From Flavobacteriales bacterium (GTDB lineage: Bacteria > Bacteroidota > Bacteroidia > Flavobacteriales > Flavobacteriaceae), in NCBI GenBank assembly GCA_013205245.1, contig JABMNH010000022.1:1-64000 (forward strand): 64,000 nt of DNA, read 5' to 3'. Under the pieces are notes generated by a model, which saw nothing but the letters and a program-made list of their open reading frames with translations, was not told the origin of the DNA and did no database searches. Both the position numbers and the translations under genes were made by a program. Positions 48,345 through 55,989 of this stretch are shown piece by piece (position 1 is the first letter of the stretch; each line of letters begins with the position of its first letter).

Positions 48345-49235
48345 TTATTTTTTAGATACGATAACTTTTTTGTTTTTAATTATAAAATTAAAGTTCAAAG
48401 GTACAAAAATAGACTTTAGAGCCAAATCAATATTGTGATTGTCAAAACTGGCATTTAATAAGATGTTTTTATCAATGTTTGTGGCATCTACATCAATTTT
48501 AAATTGGTTTTCTAAATCGTTAATTATAATAAATAAAGGTGTGTTTTTATAAGTGTTTAGACCATTTATCCACGAAGGTTTAGCAAGTTCAATAGCCCAG
48601 TTAGATTCAGTATTTTTTGCAAATTGATAGGTTTGTCCTTGGGTCAGAATGGTACGTTTACCATTTATGGTTACTTCAATTTTTCCTTCAAAACAGGCAA
48701 CTTTTAAATAGTTTTTACCTGTTTTAACATTAAAGTGAGTGCCTAAAACTTTTACAACGCCCATACTTGTTTTAACTAAAAATGTATTGCCATGCGCAAC
48801 TTCAAAATAAGCTTCGCCAATTAAGTTAATATTCCTACTTTCAGACCAAGATCTTTTATTATAACTTAAAGTCGATTTGGCATTTAGTTTTATATAAGTG
48901 CCGTCTTCTAAGTTAAAAGCAGATTGTTCTCCGTAATTTGTACTTAGTGTTGTATCTGAAAAAACAAATAGGTAAGCAGCCAATAGAAGCGCTACAGTAG
49001 CCGCTGCGCTATAAGCCCAATTTGGGATAAAGCTGATGACTTTAGCTTTTGGTTTGGATATTTTAGATTTAATTCTTTTTAACATGGCCTCTGAATCAAA
49101 TTTTGGAGATTCAAATTTTTCTAAATCGAATTTTATCTTGTTATATATATCAAATTCAGTTTCGCCAATCAAAGATTTTAATGCTTCGTCGGATATTTCA
49201 GCATTCAACCATTTTGCTAAAAAGTTATCATTCAT
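48345..49235 (-). CDS. FecR-family anti-sigma factor
   Basis: About 296 residues from the ATG at 49235 (MNDNFLAKWLNAEISDEAL); an ATG at 49250 is also possible. The N-terminal cytoplasmic domain binds the sigma factor, one membrane helix (about 74-92) crosses the inner membrane, the FecR domain (about 95-200, with NINLIGEAYFEVAH) is periplasmic, and a DUF4974-like C-terminal domain contacts the receptor. A GTAGGGT-N14-TTGTTTAATA promoter motif lies between the sigma gene and this gene, so fecR and the receptor can be induced separately from the sigma gene. Confidence 0.92.
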   Translation of the reverse strand: MNDNFLAKWLNAEISDEALKSLIGETEFDIYNKIKFDLEKFESPKFDSEAMLKRIKSKISKPKAKVISFIPNWAYSAAATVALLLAAYLFVFSDTTLSTNYGEQSAFNLEDGTYIKLNAKSTLSYNKRSWSESRNINLIGEAYFEVAHGNTFLVKTSMGVVKVLGTHFNVKTGKNYLKVACFEGKIEVTINGKRTILTQGQTYQFAKNTESNWAIELAKPSWINGLNTYKNTPLFIIINDLENQFKIDVDATNIDKNILLNASFDNHNIDLALKSIFVPLNFNFIIKNKKVIVSKK

Positions 49236-49279
49236 ACTATTATATTTCATTTGTTGCCAATTTAATATTTGGTTACAGC

Positions 49280-49310
49280 TATTAAACAAGCTAATATCTT
49301 AATACCCTAC
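49280..49310 (-). promoter_or_regulatory. ECF sigma promoter motif before fecR-receptor
   Basis: On the minus strand GTAGGGT (49310-49304), 14 bases, then TTGTTTAATA (49289-49280). It has the same spacing as three copies on the plus strand; the last hexamer differs by one base. GTAGGGT begins at the last base of the sigma gene stop codon. Confidence 0.7.
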
Positions 49311-49813
49311 TATATATTGCCAATTTTTTCTCTAATATATTTTAAGGCGAGGTGCATGCGTTTTTCAATAGCTTTTACAGAAAGGCCTAATAAGTCTGCA
49401 ATTTCTTTATATGTTTTCTTTTCTATTCTATTTAAAAGAAATACTTCGCGTTGGCCATCTGGCAAGTCAGACAAAGTGGTTTGAAGCTTATCCATATATT
49501 CTTTTTCTAGCATTACAAATTCGGGCGTCTCTACGTTTGTGTCATTTTGCGGAATTTGTTGGTATCTTAAAACAACCTTTTCGTGATTTTTTTCATTTAA
49601 AAACATGTTGGTAGCAACAGTAAATAAAAAGGACTTGGCTTTTTCTAAAACAACATCGGCACATTTTTGCCACAGTTTAATAAATGATTCTTGTACAATA
49701 TCTTCGGCAGATTCTAAATTACCGAATTTATAGTACAAGTAATTACGTAAATCTTTGGCATGTTTATTATAGAGACTTTCATAAACTGCAGGTTTGCATA
49801 CATTATCTAACAT
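49310..49813 (-). CDS. ECF RNA polymerase sigma factor
   Basis: A 167-residue sigma-70 family ECF factor. Region 2 is YNKHAKDLRNYLYYKFGNLESAEDIVQESFIKLWQK and region 4 is LSDLPDGQREVFLLNRIEKKTYKEIADLLGLSVKAIEKRM. The ATG at 49813 is chosen over 49870 because the upstream in-frame codons overlap a TAAATTTG promoter element (49843-49850). So the sigma gene looks to be transcribed by the housekeeping sigma, while its likely targets carry a different motif. Confidence 0.93.
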   Translation of the reverse strand: MLDNVCKPAVYESLYNKHAKDLRNYLYYKFGNLESAEDIVQESFIKLWQKCADVVLEKAKSFLFTVATNMFLNEKNHEKVVLRYQQIPQNDTNVETPEFVMLEKEYMDKLQTTLSDLPDGQREVFLLNRIEKKTYKEIADLLGLSVKAIEKRMHLALKYIREKIGNI

Positions 49814-49842
49814 CAACTTAAATTGTATAATTACTAAAAATT

Positions 49843-49850
49843 CAAATTTA
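49843..49850 (-). promoter_or_regulatory. Housekeeping promoter -7 element for the ECF sigma gene
   Basis: Reads TAAATTTG on the minus strand, an exact TAnnTTTG match 29 bases before the ATG at 49813. Confidence 0.5.
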
Positions 49851-49933
49851 AAAAAAAATAGGATAAACACTTATGTTTATTAATCTAATTTACATCATTT
49901 GTTTTCGATATTAAATAATTTTTTTATGAATAG

Positions 49934-49964
49934 GTAGGGTAATTATTTAGATGCTTGTTTTATA
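49934..49964 (+). promoter_or_regulatory. ECF sigma promoter motif before the small lipoprotein gene
   Basis: GTAGGGT (49934-49940), 14 bases, TTGTTTTATA (49955-49964). The start codon of the 44-residue lipoprotein is 48 bases further on. Confidence 0.75.
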
Positions 49965-50012
49965 ATCGAAGCGGGTAATAAAACAATTAACAAATCAACA
50001 CAATTATAAATT

Positions 50013-50147
50013 ATGAAAAATTTAAGCAAACACACAGTATTTGTAGCCCTTGTAACGGTAATGATAGCATTGGCATTTTCATCATGTAGTAAAGGGAGCT
50101 CAATTGTAGATCCAACTGAAACACATCAAGAAAACGGTACAAATTAA
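50013..50147 (+). CDS. Small lipoprotein (44 residues)
   Basis: Encodes MKNLSKHTVFVALVTVMIAL...: a lysine-containing N-region, a hydrophobic helix, and a lipobox AFSSC, leaving a mature peptide of about 20 residues, CSKGSSIVDPTETHQENGTN. No family is recognised. The gene has its own ECF-type promoter 48 bases upstream and its own perfect terminator 40 bases downstream, so it is a stand-alone unit. It is shorter than usual annotation cut-offs. Function unknown; an abundant surface peptide or a signal to the FecR/receptor pair is speculation. Confidence 0.75.
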   Translation: MKNLSKHTVFVALVTVMIALAFSSCSKGSSIVDPTETHQENGTN

Positions 50148-50187
50148 TACAACAATATTGGTTAAGTATTTTTGAGTTATGTTAGTT

Positions 50188-50216
50188 AAAAGGAAAGTAG
50201 AAATACTTTCCTTTTT
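50188..50216 (+). terminator. Terminator of the small lipoprotein unit
   Basis: AAAAGGAAAGTA (50188-50199) pairs perfectly over 12 bases with TACTTTCCTTTT (50204-50215) around a GAAA tetraloop, followed by T. Confidence 0.9.
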
Positions 50217-50250
50217 GTATTAATTATGAATTAAAATTTTTAATAAAATG

Positions 50251-50281
50251 GTAGGGTGAAATAAGATTGGTTTGTTTTATA
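50251..50281 (+). promoter_or_regulatory. ECF sigma promoter motif before a short non-coding unit
   Basis: GTAGGGT (50251-50257), 14 bases, TTGTTTTATA (50272-50281). No coding frame follows before the terminator at 50345-50374. Confidence 0.75.
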
Positions 50282-50287
50282 ATTGAA

Positions 50288-50374
50288 GAGTCAATAAAGA
50301 AATAAATAGAAAATATATTTTTGAGTTAGTTAGTTTGATTAGATAAAGAGGAGCATGAGGGTTCCTCTTTTTTT
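50288..50374 (+). ncRNA. Candidate short non-coding transcript, ECF-controlled
   Basis: A unit of about 90 bases lies between a full ECF-type promoter motif (50251-50281) and a rho-independent terminator (50345-50374), with no plausible reading frame. Its middle (TATTTTTGAGTTAGTTAG) resembles the 3' region of the preceding lipoprotein unit (TATTTTTGAGTTATGTTAG), and both have GAAG just after the promoter. It may be a decayed duplicate of that unit that has lost its gene, or a small RNA. Ends are estimated. Confidence 0.4.
50345..50374 (+). terminator. Terminator of the short non-coding unit
   Basis: AAAGAGGA (50345-50352) pairs with TCCTCTTT (50363-50370), with a 10-base loop and a T run to 50374. 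Confidence 0.85.
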
Positions 50375-50423
50375 GTTTTTAATTTATCTGTAAACTAATA
50401 TTTTAAAAATATTTTAATTAAGA

Positions 50424-50454
50424 GTAGGGTAAATTTATCAGTCCTTGTTTTATA
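50424..50454 (+). promoter_or_regulatory. ECF sigma promoter motif before the thioredoxin-ApbE-DUF3570 operon
   Basis: GTAGGGT (50424-50430), 14 bases, TTGTTTTATA (50445-50454). The first gene of the operon starts 43 bases further on. Confidence 0.75.
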
Positions 50455-50497
50455 GATGTAGTTCAAAAATTAAAACAAATTTTTAAAAAATAGTATC

Positions 50498-50962
50498 ATG
50501 AAAAAATTATCAACTTTAGCTTTATTCTTAATAGGTTTTAGTGCAGTTGCTCAAATAACCAGTGTGACTAATTTAAACGAAGCCAAATCTATAGCTACTT
50601 TAGAAAATAAAACCATTATGATAGTCTTTTCTGGATCCGATTGGTGTGTGCCTTGCATGCGTTTAGAAAAGGAAATATTGAGCCAACCTGAATTTGAAAA
50701 TTTTGAGGCCAAAAAAATTGTGCTTTTAAAAGCTGATTTTCCTACACGTAGCAAAAACAAAAAATTGATAAGCCAAGCGCAACAGGATTATAACGCTAAG
50801 TTATTCGAAAAATACAATCCAAAGGGCATTTTCCCACTAGTGGTTCTGTTAAATAGCGACGCCAAAGTAATCGCCGAAACAGGCTATAAAAATATGAGTT
50901 CGGGCGCATATGCATCTTATATAAATGATTTGGTAGCCTCTAAAGACACCCAAGTTTATTAA
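50498..50962 (+). CDS. Secreted thioredoxin-like protein
   Basis: A 154-residue protein with a signal peptide (MKKLSTLALFLIGFSAVAQ) and a thioredoxin fold of the Thioredoxin_7/DUF255-like type. The active-site motif is SDWCVPCMRLEKEIL (CVPC), and cis-proline-region IFPLVVLLN follows. It would act as a thiol-disulfide oxidoreductase in the periplasm. It is first in a four-gene operon with ApbE, a small Cys-tailed lipoprotein and DUF3570. Its likely substrate is a disulfide or metal-binding cysteine in one of these partners, for example the CGC tail of the small lipoprotein (inference). Confidence 0.88.
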   Translation: MKKLSTLALFLIGFSAVAQITSVTNLNEAKSIATLENKTIMIVFSGSDWCVPCMRLEKEILSQPEFENFEAKKIVLLKADFPTRSKNKKLISQAQQDYNAKLFEKYNPKGIFPLVVLLNSDAKVIAETGYKNMSSGAYASYINDLVASKDTQVY

Positions 50963-50999
50963 AAACTATCATTAACAGAAGAATATAACAAACTAAAAA

Positions 51000-51989
51000 A
51001 TGAAAATTAAATTAACCATAACTGTTTTGATTCTATGTTTTGTTCAGCAATTGACAGCGCAAACACAAGAATATAAAAGAGACCTAAAACTTATGGGGAG
51101 TGGTTTTGAAATAATTGTTATAGCCGATAATAATAAAGATGGCGAACAATATATTGATGTGGCTATAGCCGAAATAAAAAGAATCGAAAATATTATTTCG
51201 TCTTGGTCTTCAACATCCGAAACTTCTGATGTAAACAGAAATGCAGGCATGAAACCTGTAAAAGTAAGTGACGAATTGTTCAATTTAATTGATAGAGCTA
51301 TCAATATATCTAAGCTCACCGATGGTGCTTTTGACATAAGTTATGCCTCGATGGATAAAATTTGGAAGTTTGATGGCAGTATGTCAGAAATGCCATCCGC
51401 GGAAGCGATTAAAAAATCGGTAGTAAAAGTGGGCTATCAAAACATCATCCTCAACAAAGAAAAAAGCACTGTCTTTTTAAAATTAAAAGGAATGAAAATT
51501 GGGTTTGGGGCTATTGGCAAAGGTTATGCGGCAGATAAAGCCAAAGCATTATTACAAAATATGGGCGTAAAAGCGGGCGTGATTAACGCTTCTGGCGATA
51601 TGAATACCTGGGGCGTGCAAGCAGATGAAAAACCTTGGAAAGTCGGAATTACCAATCCAGTTAACAAAGAAAAAGTGTTTTCGTGGTTTAACTTAACAGA
51701 TGATGCCGTTGTAACTTCTGGCAACTATGAAAAATATGTAAAATTTAATGGTGTAACCTATACACATATTATTGATCCAAGAACGGGCTATCCAGCGCAC
51801 GGCATTTATAGTGCCACGGTATTTAGCAAGAGTGCCGAATTAAGTGATGCTTTAGCCACATCAATTTTTGTAATGGGCGTAGAAACAGGCTTAGATTTTA
51901 TAAATCAATTAAACGGTGTTGAATGTGTCATTGTAGATGAAAATTTAAGACTTCACTTTTCAAATAAATTAAAAACTAAAGAATACTAA
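51000..51989 (+). CDS. apbE: FAD:protein FMN transferase
   Basis: ApbE-family enzyme of 329 residues with a signal peptide (MKIKLTITVLILCFVQQLTAQ). It attaches FMN from FAD to a Thr/Ser of exported proteins. Family blocks present are ISSWSSTSETSDVNRNAG, GFGAIGKGYAADKAK, GVINASGDMNTWG, YTHIIDPRTGYP and a Mg-site aspartate/threonine region SDALATSIFVMG. No FMN-bind domain protein is encoded nearby, so the acceptor is either elsewhere or one of the operon partners. It is 37 bases after the thioredoxin gene and 2 bases before the next gene. Confidence 0.94.
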   Translation: MKIKLTITVLILCFVQQLTAQTQEYKRDLKLMGSGFEIIVIADNNKDGEQYIDVAIAEIKRIENIISSWSSTSETSDVNRNAGMKPVKVSDELFNLIDRAINISKLTDGAFDISYASMDKIWKFDGSMSEMPSAEAIKKSVVKVGYQNIILNKEKSTVFLKLKGMKIGFGAIGKGYAADKAKALLQNMGVKAGVINASGDMNTWGVQADEKPWKVGITNPVNKEKVFSWFNLTDDAVVTSGNYEKYVKFNGVTYTHIIDPRTGYPAHGIYSATVFSKSAELSDALATSIFVMGVETGLDFINQLNGVECVIVDENLRLHFSNKLKTKEY

Positions 51990-51991
51990 AT

Positions 51992-52213
51992 ATGAACAAA
52001 ATGAGAAAAATAATGATCATAATGCTATTTGCAGGTTTAATTACAAGTAGTTGTAGTTCTGTAAAAGCTTACGAACGCGCCAAACTTAACGATAAAGAAA
52101 TGGCATTATCGCCAAAATTATCGGCACGGTATGAATTACAATTTCATACATATAGAGAAGCAGCATCTGGTGCAAATGGAGGTAAAACTGGTGGCGGTTG
52201 CGGCTGTAATTAG
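51992..52213 (+). CDS. DUF4266-type small lipoprotein with Cys-rich tail
   Basis: A 73-residue protein with a lipoprotein signal (LITSSC lipobox), a conserved central stretch KAYERAKLNDKEMALSPKLSARYELQFHTYREAASG, and a Gly-rich tail ending GGGCGCN. The CxC at the extreme C-terminus could bind a metal or form a disulfide with the partner thioredoxin. It is 2 bases after apbE and 22 bases before the DUF3570 gene. I recognise the family by its RE-A-G...GGCGCN ending; its biochemical role is not established. Confidence 0.85.
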   Translation: MNKMRKIMIIMLFAGLITSSCSSVKAYERAKLNDKEMALSPKLSARYELQFHTYREAASGANGGKTGGGCGCN

Positions 52214-52235
52214 TAATAAACAATTAAAGAAAATA

Positions 52236-53597
52236 ATGAAAAGATTATTAATAGTTCTTTTAGTGGTATTTACTGCCATTATAAATGCACAAGAAAAAAA
52301 GGACAGTATTGCTGTAAATAGAACAGCTTATAAAAAGAAAGTTTTAGATAATGTAGAGGTTAACTTTTTATACAGTAATTACCTACAAAACGGGAGTCAT
52401 GCTGCTGTAACTGGTGGTGTTGGCGATGAAAAATTGACCGATAATACACCTGCTATTTTAATTAATATTCCACTAAATGCAGATGCTATTTTAAGTGTTG
52501 ATTTTGGGGTAGATTTTACCACATCGGCTTCTACAGATCAAATCAATCCTTTTGCAGTAGCTGTAACAGGTGGTGGAGAAGGCGATGATCGAGATAAATC
52601 TGGAACAACAAGCAGTAAATCTTCTGCACTTCTTAAAACAAGTGCTTCTACTGGTGGTGGAGATGATGGGCCTCCTGCTCATGCTAGAAAACATGGCAGT
52701 CTAACTTATACACATACTTCTGATAATAGAACTTTCTCTTGGGGTGTAGATGGCGCTTTTTCATCAGAACAAGGCTATAATTCTGTTGGCGCTGGCATAC
52801 AATTTAGAAAATCTTTTAATAATGATAATTCCGAAATCAATTTCAATTCATCAGCCTATTTCGATAAATTAGATTTAATTTATCCTGGTGAATTTAGGAC
52901 TTCAGAAGGTTTGAGTCCTTCGGTTGGGTTTAAATTATTGGATTTAAATCACAGAAATTCATTTTCTGCGGCTTTATCATTTTCGCAAATGTTGAACAAG
53001 CGCATGCAAATTTCTTTTAGTGCCGATATTATTTACCAAGAAGGATTGCTTTCTACAAACTACCAGCGTGTGTATTTTAAAGACAAACCAATAGAAACTG
53101 TAAATAATATTGAATTAGCACATGATGTTGAGCGTTTGCCAAGCACACGTAGCAAACATCCTTTTGGAATGCGTTTTAACTATGCCGTATCTGATGTTAT
53201 TATTTTAAGAACATTTTACCGCTATTATTCAGATGATTGGGGTGTTTCTGCCAACACATACGACATTCAAGTTCCTTTAAAGTTGTCGAAATCGTTTACG
53301 GTTTACCCGATGTACAGACACCATTCGCAACAACAATCTACCTATTTTGCACCAAAAAGTTCACACAAATCAACAGAAACATTTTACACATCAGATTACG
53401 ATTTATCAACTTTTAGTAGCTCACAATATGGTGTGGGCTTTACAATTGCACCTCCTTTAGGAATTTTTAAACTAGACACCTCAAATGCAGGCAATCCATT
53501 TAGATTTAAAAGTTTTGATATCAGGTACAATTACTATTCTAGATCTGACGGTCTTAAGGCTAATATTCTTTCTCTAAACGCACAGTTTAGTTTTTAG
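52236..53597 (+). CDS. DUF3570 outer membrane beta-barrel protein
   Basis: About 453 residues from the ATG at 52236 (MKRLLIVLLVVFTAIINAQ, signal peptide). The upstream in-frame codons to 52131 overlap the preceding gene and are not used. The body is rich in alternating aromatic/polar beta-strands and ends SLNAQFSF, as in barrel proteins. Residues about 110-155 form a Gly/Ser/Asp-rich, histidine-containing loop (GGGDDGPPAHARKHG). It is the last gene of the thioredoxin/ApbE/DUF4266 operon and is followed by a strong terminator. The family is unexplained; a porin or outer-membrane partner of the small lipoprotein is an inference. Confidence 0.87.
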   Translation: MKRLLIVLLVVFTAIINAQEKKDSIAVNRTAYKKKVLDNVEVNFLYSNYLQNGSHAAVTGGVGDEKLTDNTPAILINIPLNADAILSVDFGVDFTTSASTDQINPFAVAVTGGGEGDDRDKSGTTSSKSSALLKTSASTGGGDDGPPAHARKHGSLTYTHTSDNRTFSWGVDGAFSSEQGYNSVGAGIQFRKSFNNDNSEINFNSSAYFDKLDLIYPGEFRTSEGLSPSVGFKLLDLNHRNSFSAALSFSQMLNKRMQISFSADIIYQEGLLSTNYQRVYFKDKPIETVNNIELAHDVERLPSTRSKHPFGMRFNYAVSDVIILRTFYRYYSDDWGVSANTYDIQVPLKLSKSFTVYPMYRHHSQQQSTYFAPKSSHKSTETFYTSDYDLSTFSSSQYGVGFTIAPPLGIFKLDTSNAGNPFRFKSFDIRYNYYSRSDGLKANILSLNAQFSF

Positions 53598-53636
53598 CAT
53601 ACCCCAACCGTCAGAGTTTAGGTTTTTTGGTTAGTT

Positions 53637-53666
53637 AAAGGCAAGGATTTTTCCTTGCCTTTTTTT
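53637..53666 (+). terminator. Terminator of the thioredoxin-ApbE-DUF3570 operon
   Basis: AAAGGCAAGGA (53637-53647) pairs perfectly with TCCTTGCCTTT (53652-53662), with a short T loop and a T run. Confidence 0.92.
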
Positions 53667-53717
53667 GTGATTAAGAGCAATTAAATTAGATTTACATAAT
53701 TATAAAATAATTTAAAG

Positions 53718-54458
53718 ATGTCTGTTAAACAACAAATACCAAATGGCTTAACTTTATTAAATTTATTAAGTGGTCTTGTGGCAGTGCTTTTTGCCGCCAT
53801 TGGTGAGCTAGAAATGGCTGCCTATTTTGTCTTTCTGGGTATTTTCTTTGATTATTTTGACGGATTTGCAGCCCGACTTCTAAATGTGCAAGGTGAATTA
53901 GGAAAACAGTTAGACTCTTTAGCCGATGTTGTGACCTCTGGTGTTGTACCTGGTATTGTTATGTTTCAACTTTTAAGACAGAGTCTAGAATTACAAGATG
54001 TTATTTGGTTTACTTCTTTAGAAAAAATGACATGGTTGCCTTTTATAGGATTAATTATTACACTGGCATCAGCATACAGATTAGCAAATTTTAATATTGA
54101 CACGCGTCAAACAGATTCTTTTATAGGATTGCCCACACCTGCATTAACCCTTTTTGTTTTGTCTTTGCCCTTAATTTTGGTGTATCAACCAAATCAATTT
54201 ATCATATCGCTTATTGAAAATCAATATGTTTTGATTGCTATTACTTTAATAGGTAGTTATTTAATGAATGCTAATATTGCCATGTTTGCGTTAAAGTTTA
54301 AATCGTTTAAACTAAAAGAGAACTATGTTAAATATATATTTTTAGCTATTTCGTTACTTTTGTTGGGATTACTTCAATTTATCGCTATTCCAATAATTCT
54401 AATCATATATATAGTAATATCTATATTAGATAGTCTATTAACTAAAAAGCTTGTTTAG
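53718..54458 (+). CDS. pssA: CDP-diacylglycerol--serine O-phosphatidyltransferase
   Basis: Makes phosphatidylserine for phosphatidylethanolamine. It is a 246-residue membrane protein of the CDP-alcohol phosphotransferase family, with the signature FDYFDGFAARLLN ... GELGKQLDSLADVVTSG (pattern D-x2-DG-x2-AR-x8-G-x3-D-x3-D). About seven hydrophobic segments follow. It has a terminator before it and stands alone, unconnected to the ECF cluster. Confidence 0.93.
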   Translation: MSVKQQIPNGLTLLNLLSGLVAVLFAAIGELEMAAYFVFLGIFFDYFDGFAARLLNVQGELGKQLDSLADVVTSGVVPGIVMFQLLRQSLELQDVIWFTSLEKMTWLPFIGLIITLASAYRLANFNIDTRQTDSFIGLPTPALTLFVLSLPLILVYQPNQFIISLIENQYVLIAITLIGSYLMNANIAMFALKFKSFKLKENYVKYIFLAISLLLLGLLQFIAIPIILIIYIVISILDSLLTKKLV

Positions 54459-54588
54459 ATAAGTTTGTCATATTTTCTTAATCTTGAATTTTAGTACGTA
54501 AAAATAGGTAGAACTAAAATTACCTTGTTTTACTATGATGCAGAATTTCAGTTGGTTATATATTTACAACATATTAAAACCAATTGAT

Positions 54589-55224
54589 ATGAAACCCTTT
54601 ACAACCAACACAGTTTACTTATCCCTAATAGGTCTATGCTGTTTAATAAATTTAAATTCCTGTACCACAGAGCCTATAGAAGTTATTGAAGCAGTTTCTA
54701 CTAGTAAATTAGAGGTTTCTAATGATCCAGACAAAGATGGATTAATCACAGAAATCGAAATCATTTTAGGTACAGACCCTAATAATGCAGATACAGATAA
54801 TGATGGATTATTAGATGGCATTGAAGATTTTAACAGAAATGGTATTGTTGATGTAACAGAATCAAATCCTTTGTTAGAAGACACAGATAGTGATGGTATA
54901 CTAGATGCTACCGAAGATTTAAACCATAATGGAAAAATGGATGCAGGCGAAATGTATCCGCTAAGTAAAGATACGGACGGCGATTTAATTGAAGACGGTG
55001 TAGAAGACAAAAATAAAAATGGAAAACATGATGCTGGTGAAACAAACGGTACAGATAGTGATTCAGATGATGACGGTTTGTCAGATGGTGAAGAAGATAG
55101 TAATCAAGACGGAAACCAAGATCCAGGAGAATCAGATCCAAATGATTCAGATACTGACGATGATGCCGATGGTGATGGTGTAAATGATGATGATCAAGGT
55201 GATGATGATGACGATGATGACTAA
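54589..55224 (+). CDS. Asp-rich repeat lipoprotein (thrombospondin type 3-like)
   Basis: About 211 residues from the ATG at 54589. The lipobox LNSC gives a lipoprotein. The mature part is a series of calcium-binding repeats of the DxDxDGLxD type (DKDGLITEIE, DTDNDGLLDGIED, DTDSDGILDATED, DTDGDLIEDGVED, DSDDDGLSDGEED), ending in a run of aspartates. The ATG at 54589 is chosen because the in-frame ATG at 54535 precedes a non-signal-like stretch. Calcium binding is expected from the repeats; the biological role is unknown. CTTGTTTTAC upstream partly resembles the ECF motif but with wrong spacing. Confidence 0.8.
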   Translation: MKPFTTNTVYLSLIGLCCLINLNSCTTEPIEVIEAVSTSKLEVSNDPDKDGLITEIEIILGTDPNNADTDNDGLLDGIEDFNRNGIVDVTESNPLLEDTDSDGILDATEDLNHNGKMDAGEMYPLSKDTDGDLIEDGVEDKNKNGKHDAGETNGTDSDSDDDGLSDGEEDSNQDGNQDPGESDPNDSDTDDDADGDGVNDDDQGDDDDDDD

Positions 55225-55251
55225 ATAAAAGTTAATAAATACTCTAAAAAA

Positions 55252-55989
55252 TCATTTAAACCTTTTTTTTCTAAGTTCAAAATTAGAACCCAAATAAACA
55301 CGTCGTACCATTTCATCAGCGGCAAGCTCTTCTGGCGTGCCTTCTTTTAAGATACCACCTTCGAACATAAGGTATGTTTTATCTGTAATAGCAAGGGTTT
55401 CTTGCACGTTATGATCGGTTATAAGTATGCCAATATTTTTACCTTTTAAATGCGCTACAATACTCTGAATGTCTTCTACGGCAATAGGATCAACACCAGC
55501 AAAAGGTTCATCCAATAAAATAAATTTTGGGTCAGATGCCAAAGCTCGGGCAATTTCTGTGCGGCGGCGCTCGCCACCCGATAATAAATCGCCTCTATTT
55601 TTACGCACATGAATTAAGCCGAACTCTTCTAATAAAGATTCTAATTTATTTTTTTGCTCGGCTTTGCTTAAATCAGTAAATTCAAGAATACTCATTATAT
55701 TATCTTCAACAGAAAGTTTTCTAAAAACCGAAGCTTCTTGTGCAAGATAGCCTATGCCTTTTTTTGCCCTTCTGTAAACTGGTAATTTGGTAATATTTTC
55801 ATTATCAATGTATATTTTCCCTGAAAAAGGTTTGATAAGGCCAACAATCATATAAAATGATGTGGTTTTCCCAGCGCCATTAGGACCAAGTAAACCTACA
55901 ATTTCACCTTGGTTTACATGAAAACTTACATCTTTTACTACGGTACGCCGCCCGTATTTTTTTACAATATTTTCAGCTCGAAGGATCAT
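55252..55989 (-). CDS. lptB: Lipopolysaccharide export ABC transporter ATP-binding protein
   Basis: A 245-residue ATPase of the LptBFG complex that extracts lipopolysaccharide from the inner membrane. Walker A is [19 protein letters not shown], the Q-loop follows, the ABC signature is [16 protein letters not shown], Walker B is [13 protein letters not shown], and the switch histidine is in [10 protein letters not shown]. It keeps the flavobacterial codon style (many TTA leucines). It is 30 bases downstream of tatC, where the codon style changes. Confidence 0.95.
   Translation of the reverse strand: MILRAENIVKKYGRRTVVKDVSFHVNQGEIVGLLGPNGAGKTTSFYMIVGLIKPFSGKIYIDNENITKLPVYRRAKKGIGYLAQEASVFRKLSVEDNIMSILEFTDLSKAEQKNKLESLLEEFGLIHVRKNRGDLLSGGERRRTEIARALASDPKFILLDEPFAGVDPIAVEDIQSIVAHLKGKNIGILITDHNVQETLAITDKTYLMFEGGILKEGTPEELAADEMVRRVYLGSNFELRKKRFK

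Noticed and set aside
50354-50392. 12-codon frame (MRVPLFLFLIYL) in the short non-coding unit
   Set aside because: It runs through the terminator hairpin and T tract, so it would not be on the mature transcript.
52131-52235. N-terminal extension of the DUF3570 protein
   Set aside because: It overlaps the DUF4266 gene in another frame and would bury the signal peptide that starts at 52236.
54505-54534. Possible fifth ECF promoter copy (ATAGGTAGAAC ... CTTGTTTTACT) before the Asp-rich lipoprotein gene
   Set aside because: The upstream block differs in three bases (GTAGAAC) and the gap to TTGTTTTA is 10 bases, not 14, so it would not fit the same sigma factor.
54615-55141. Two long antisense frames over the Asp-rich lipoprotein gene
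   Set aside because: They are rich in Ser/Pro/Leu/His only because the DxDxDG repeats force such codons on the other strand; no start context or family match.
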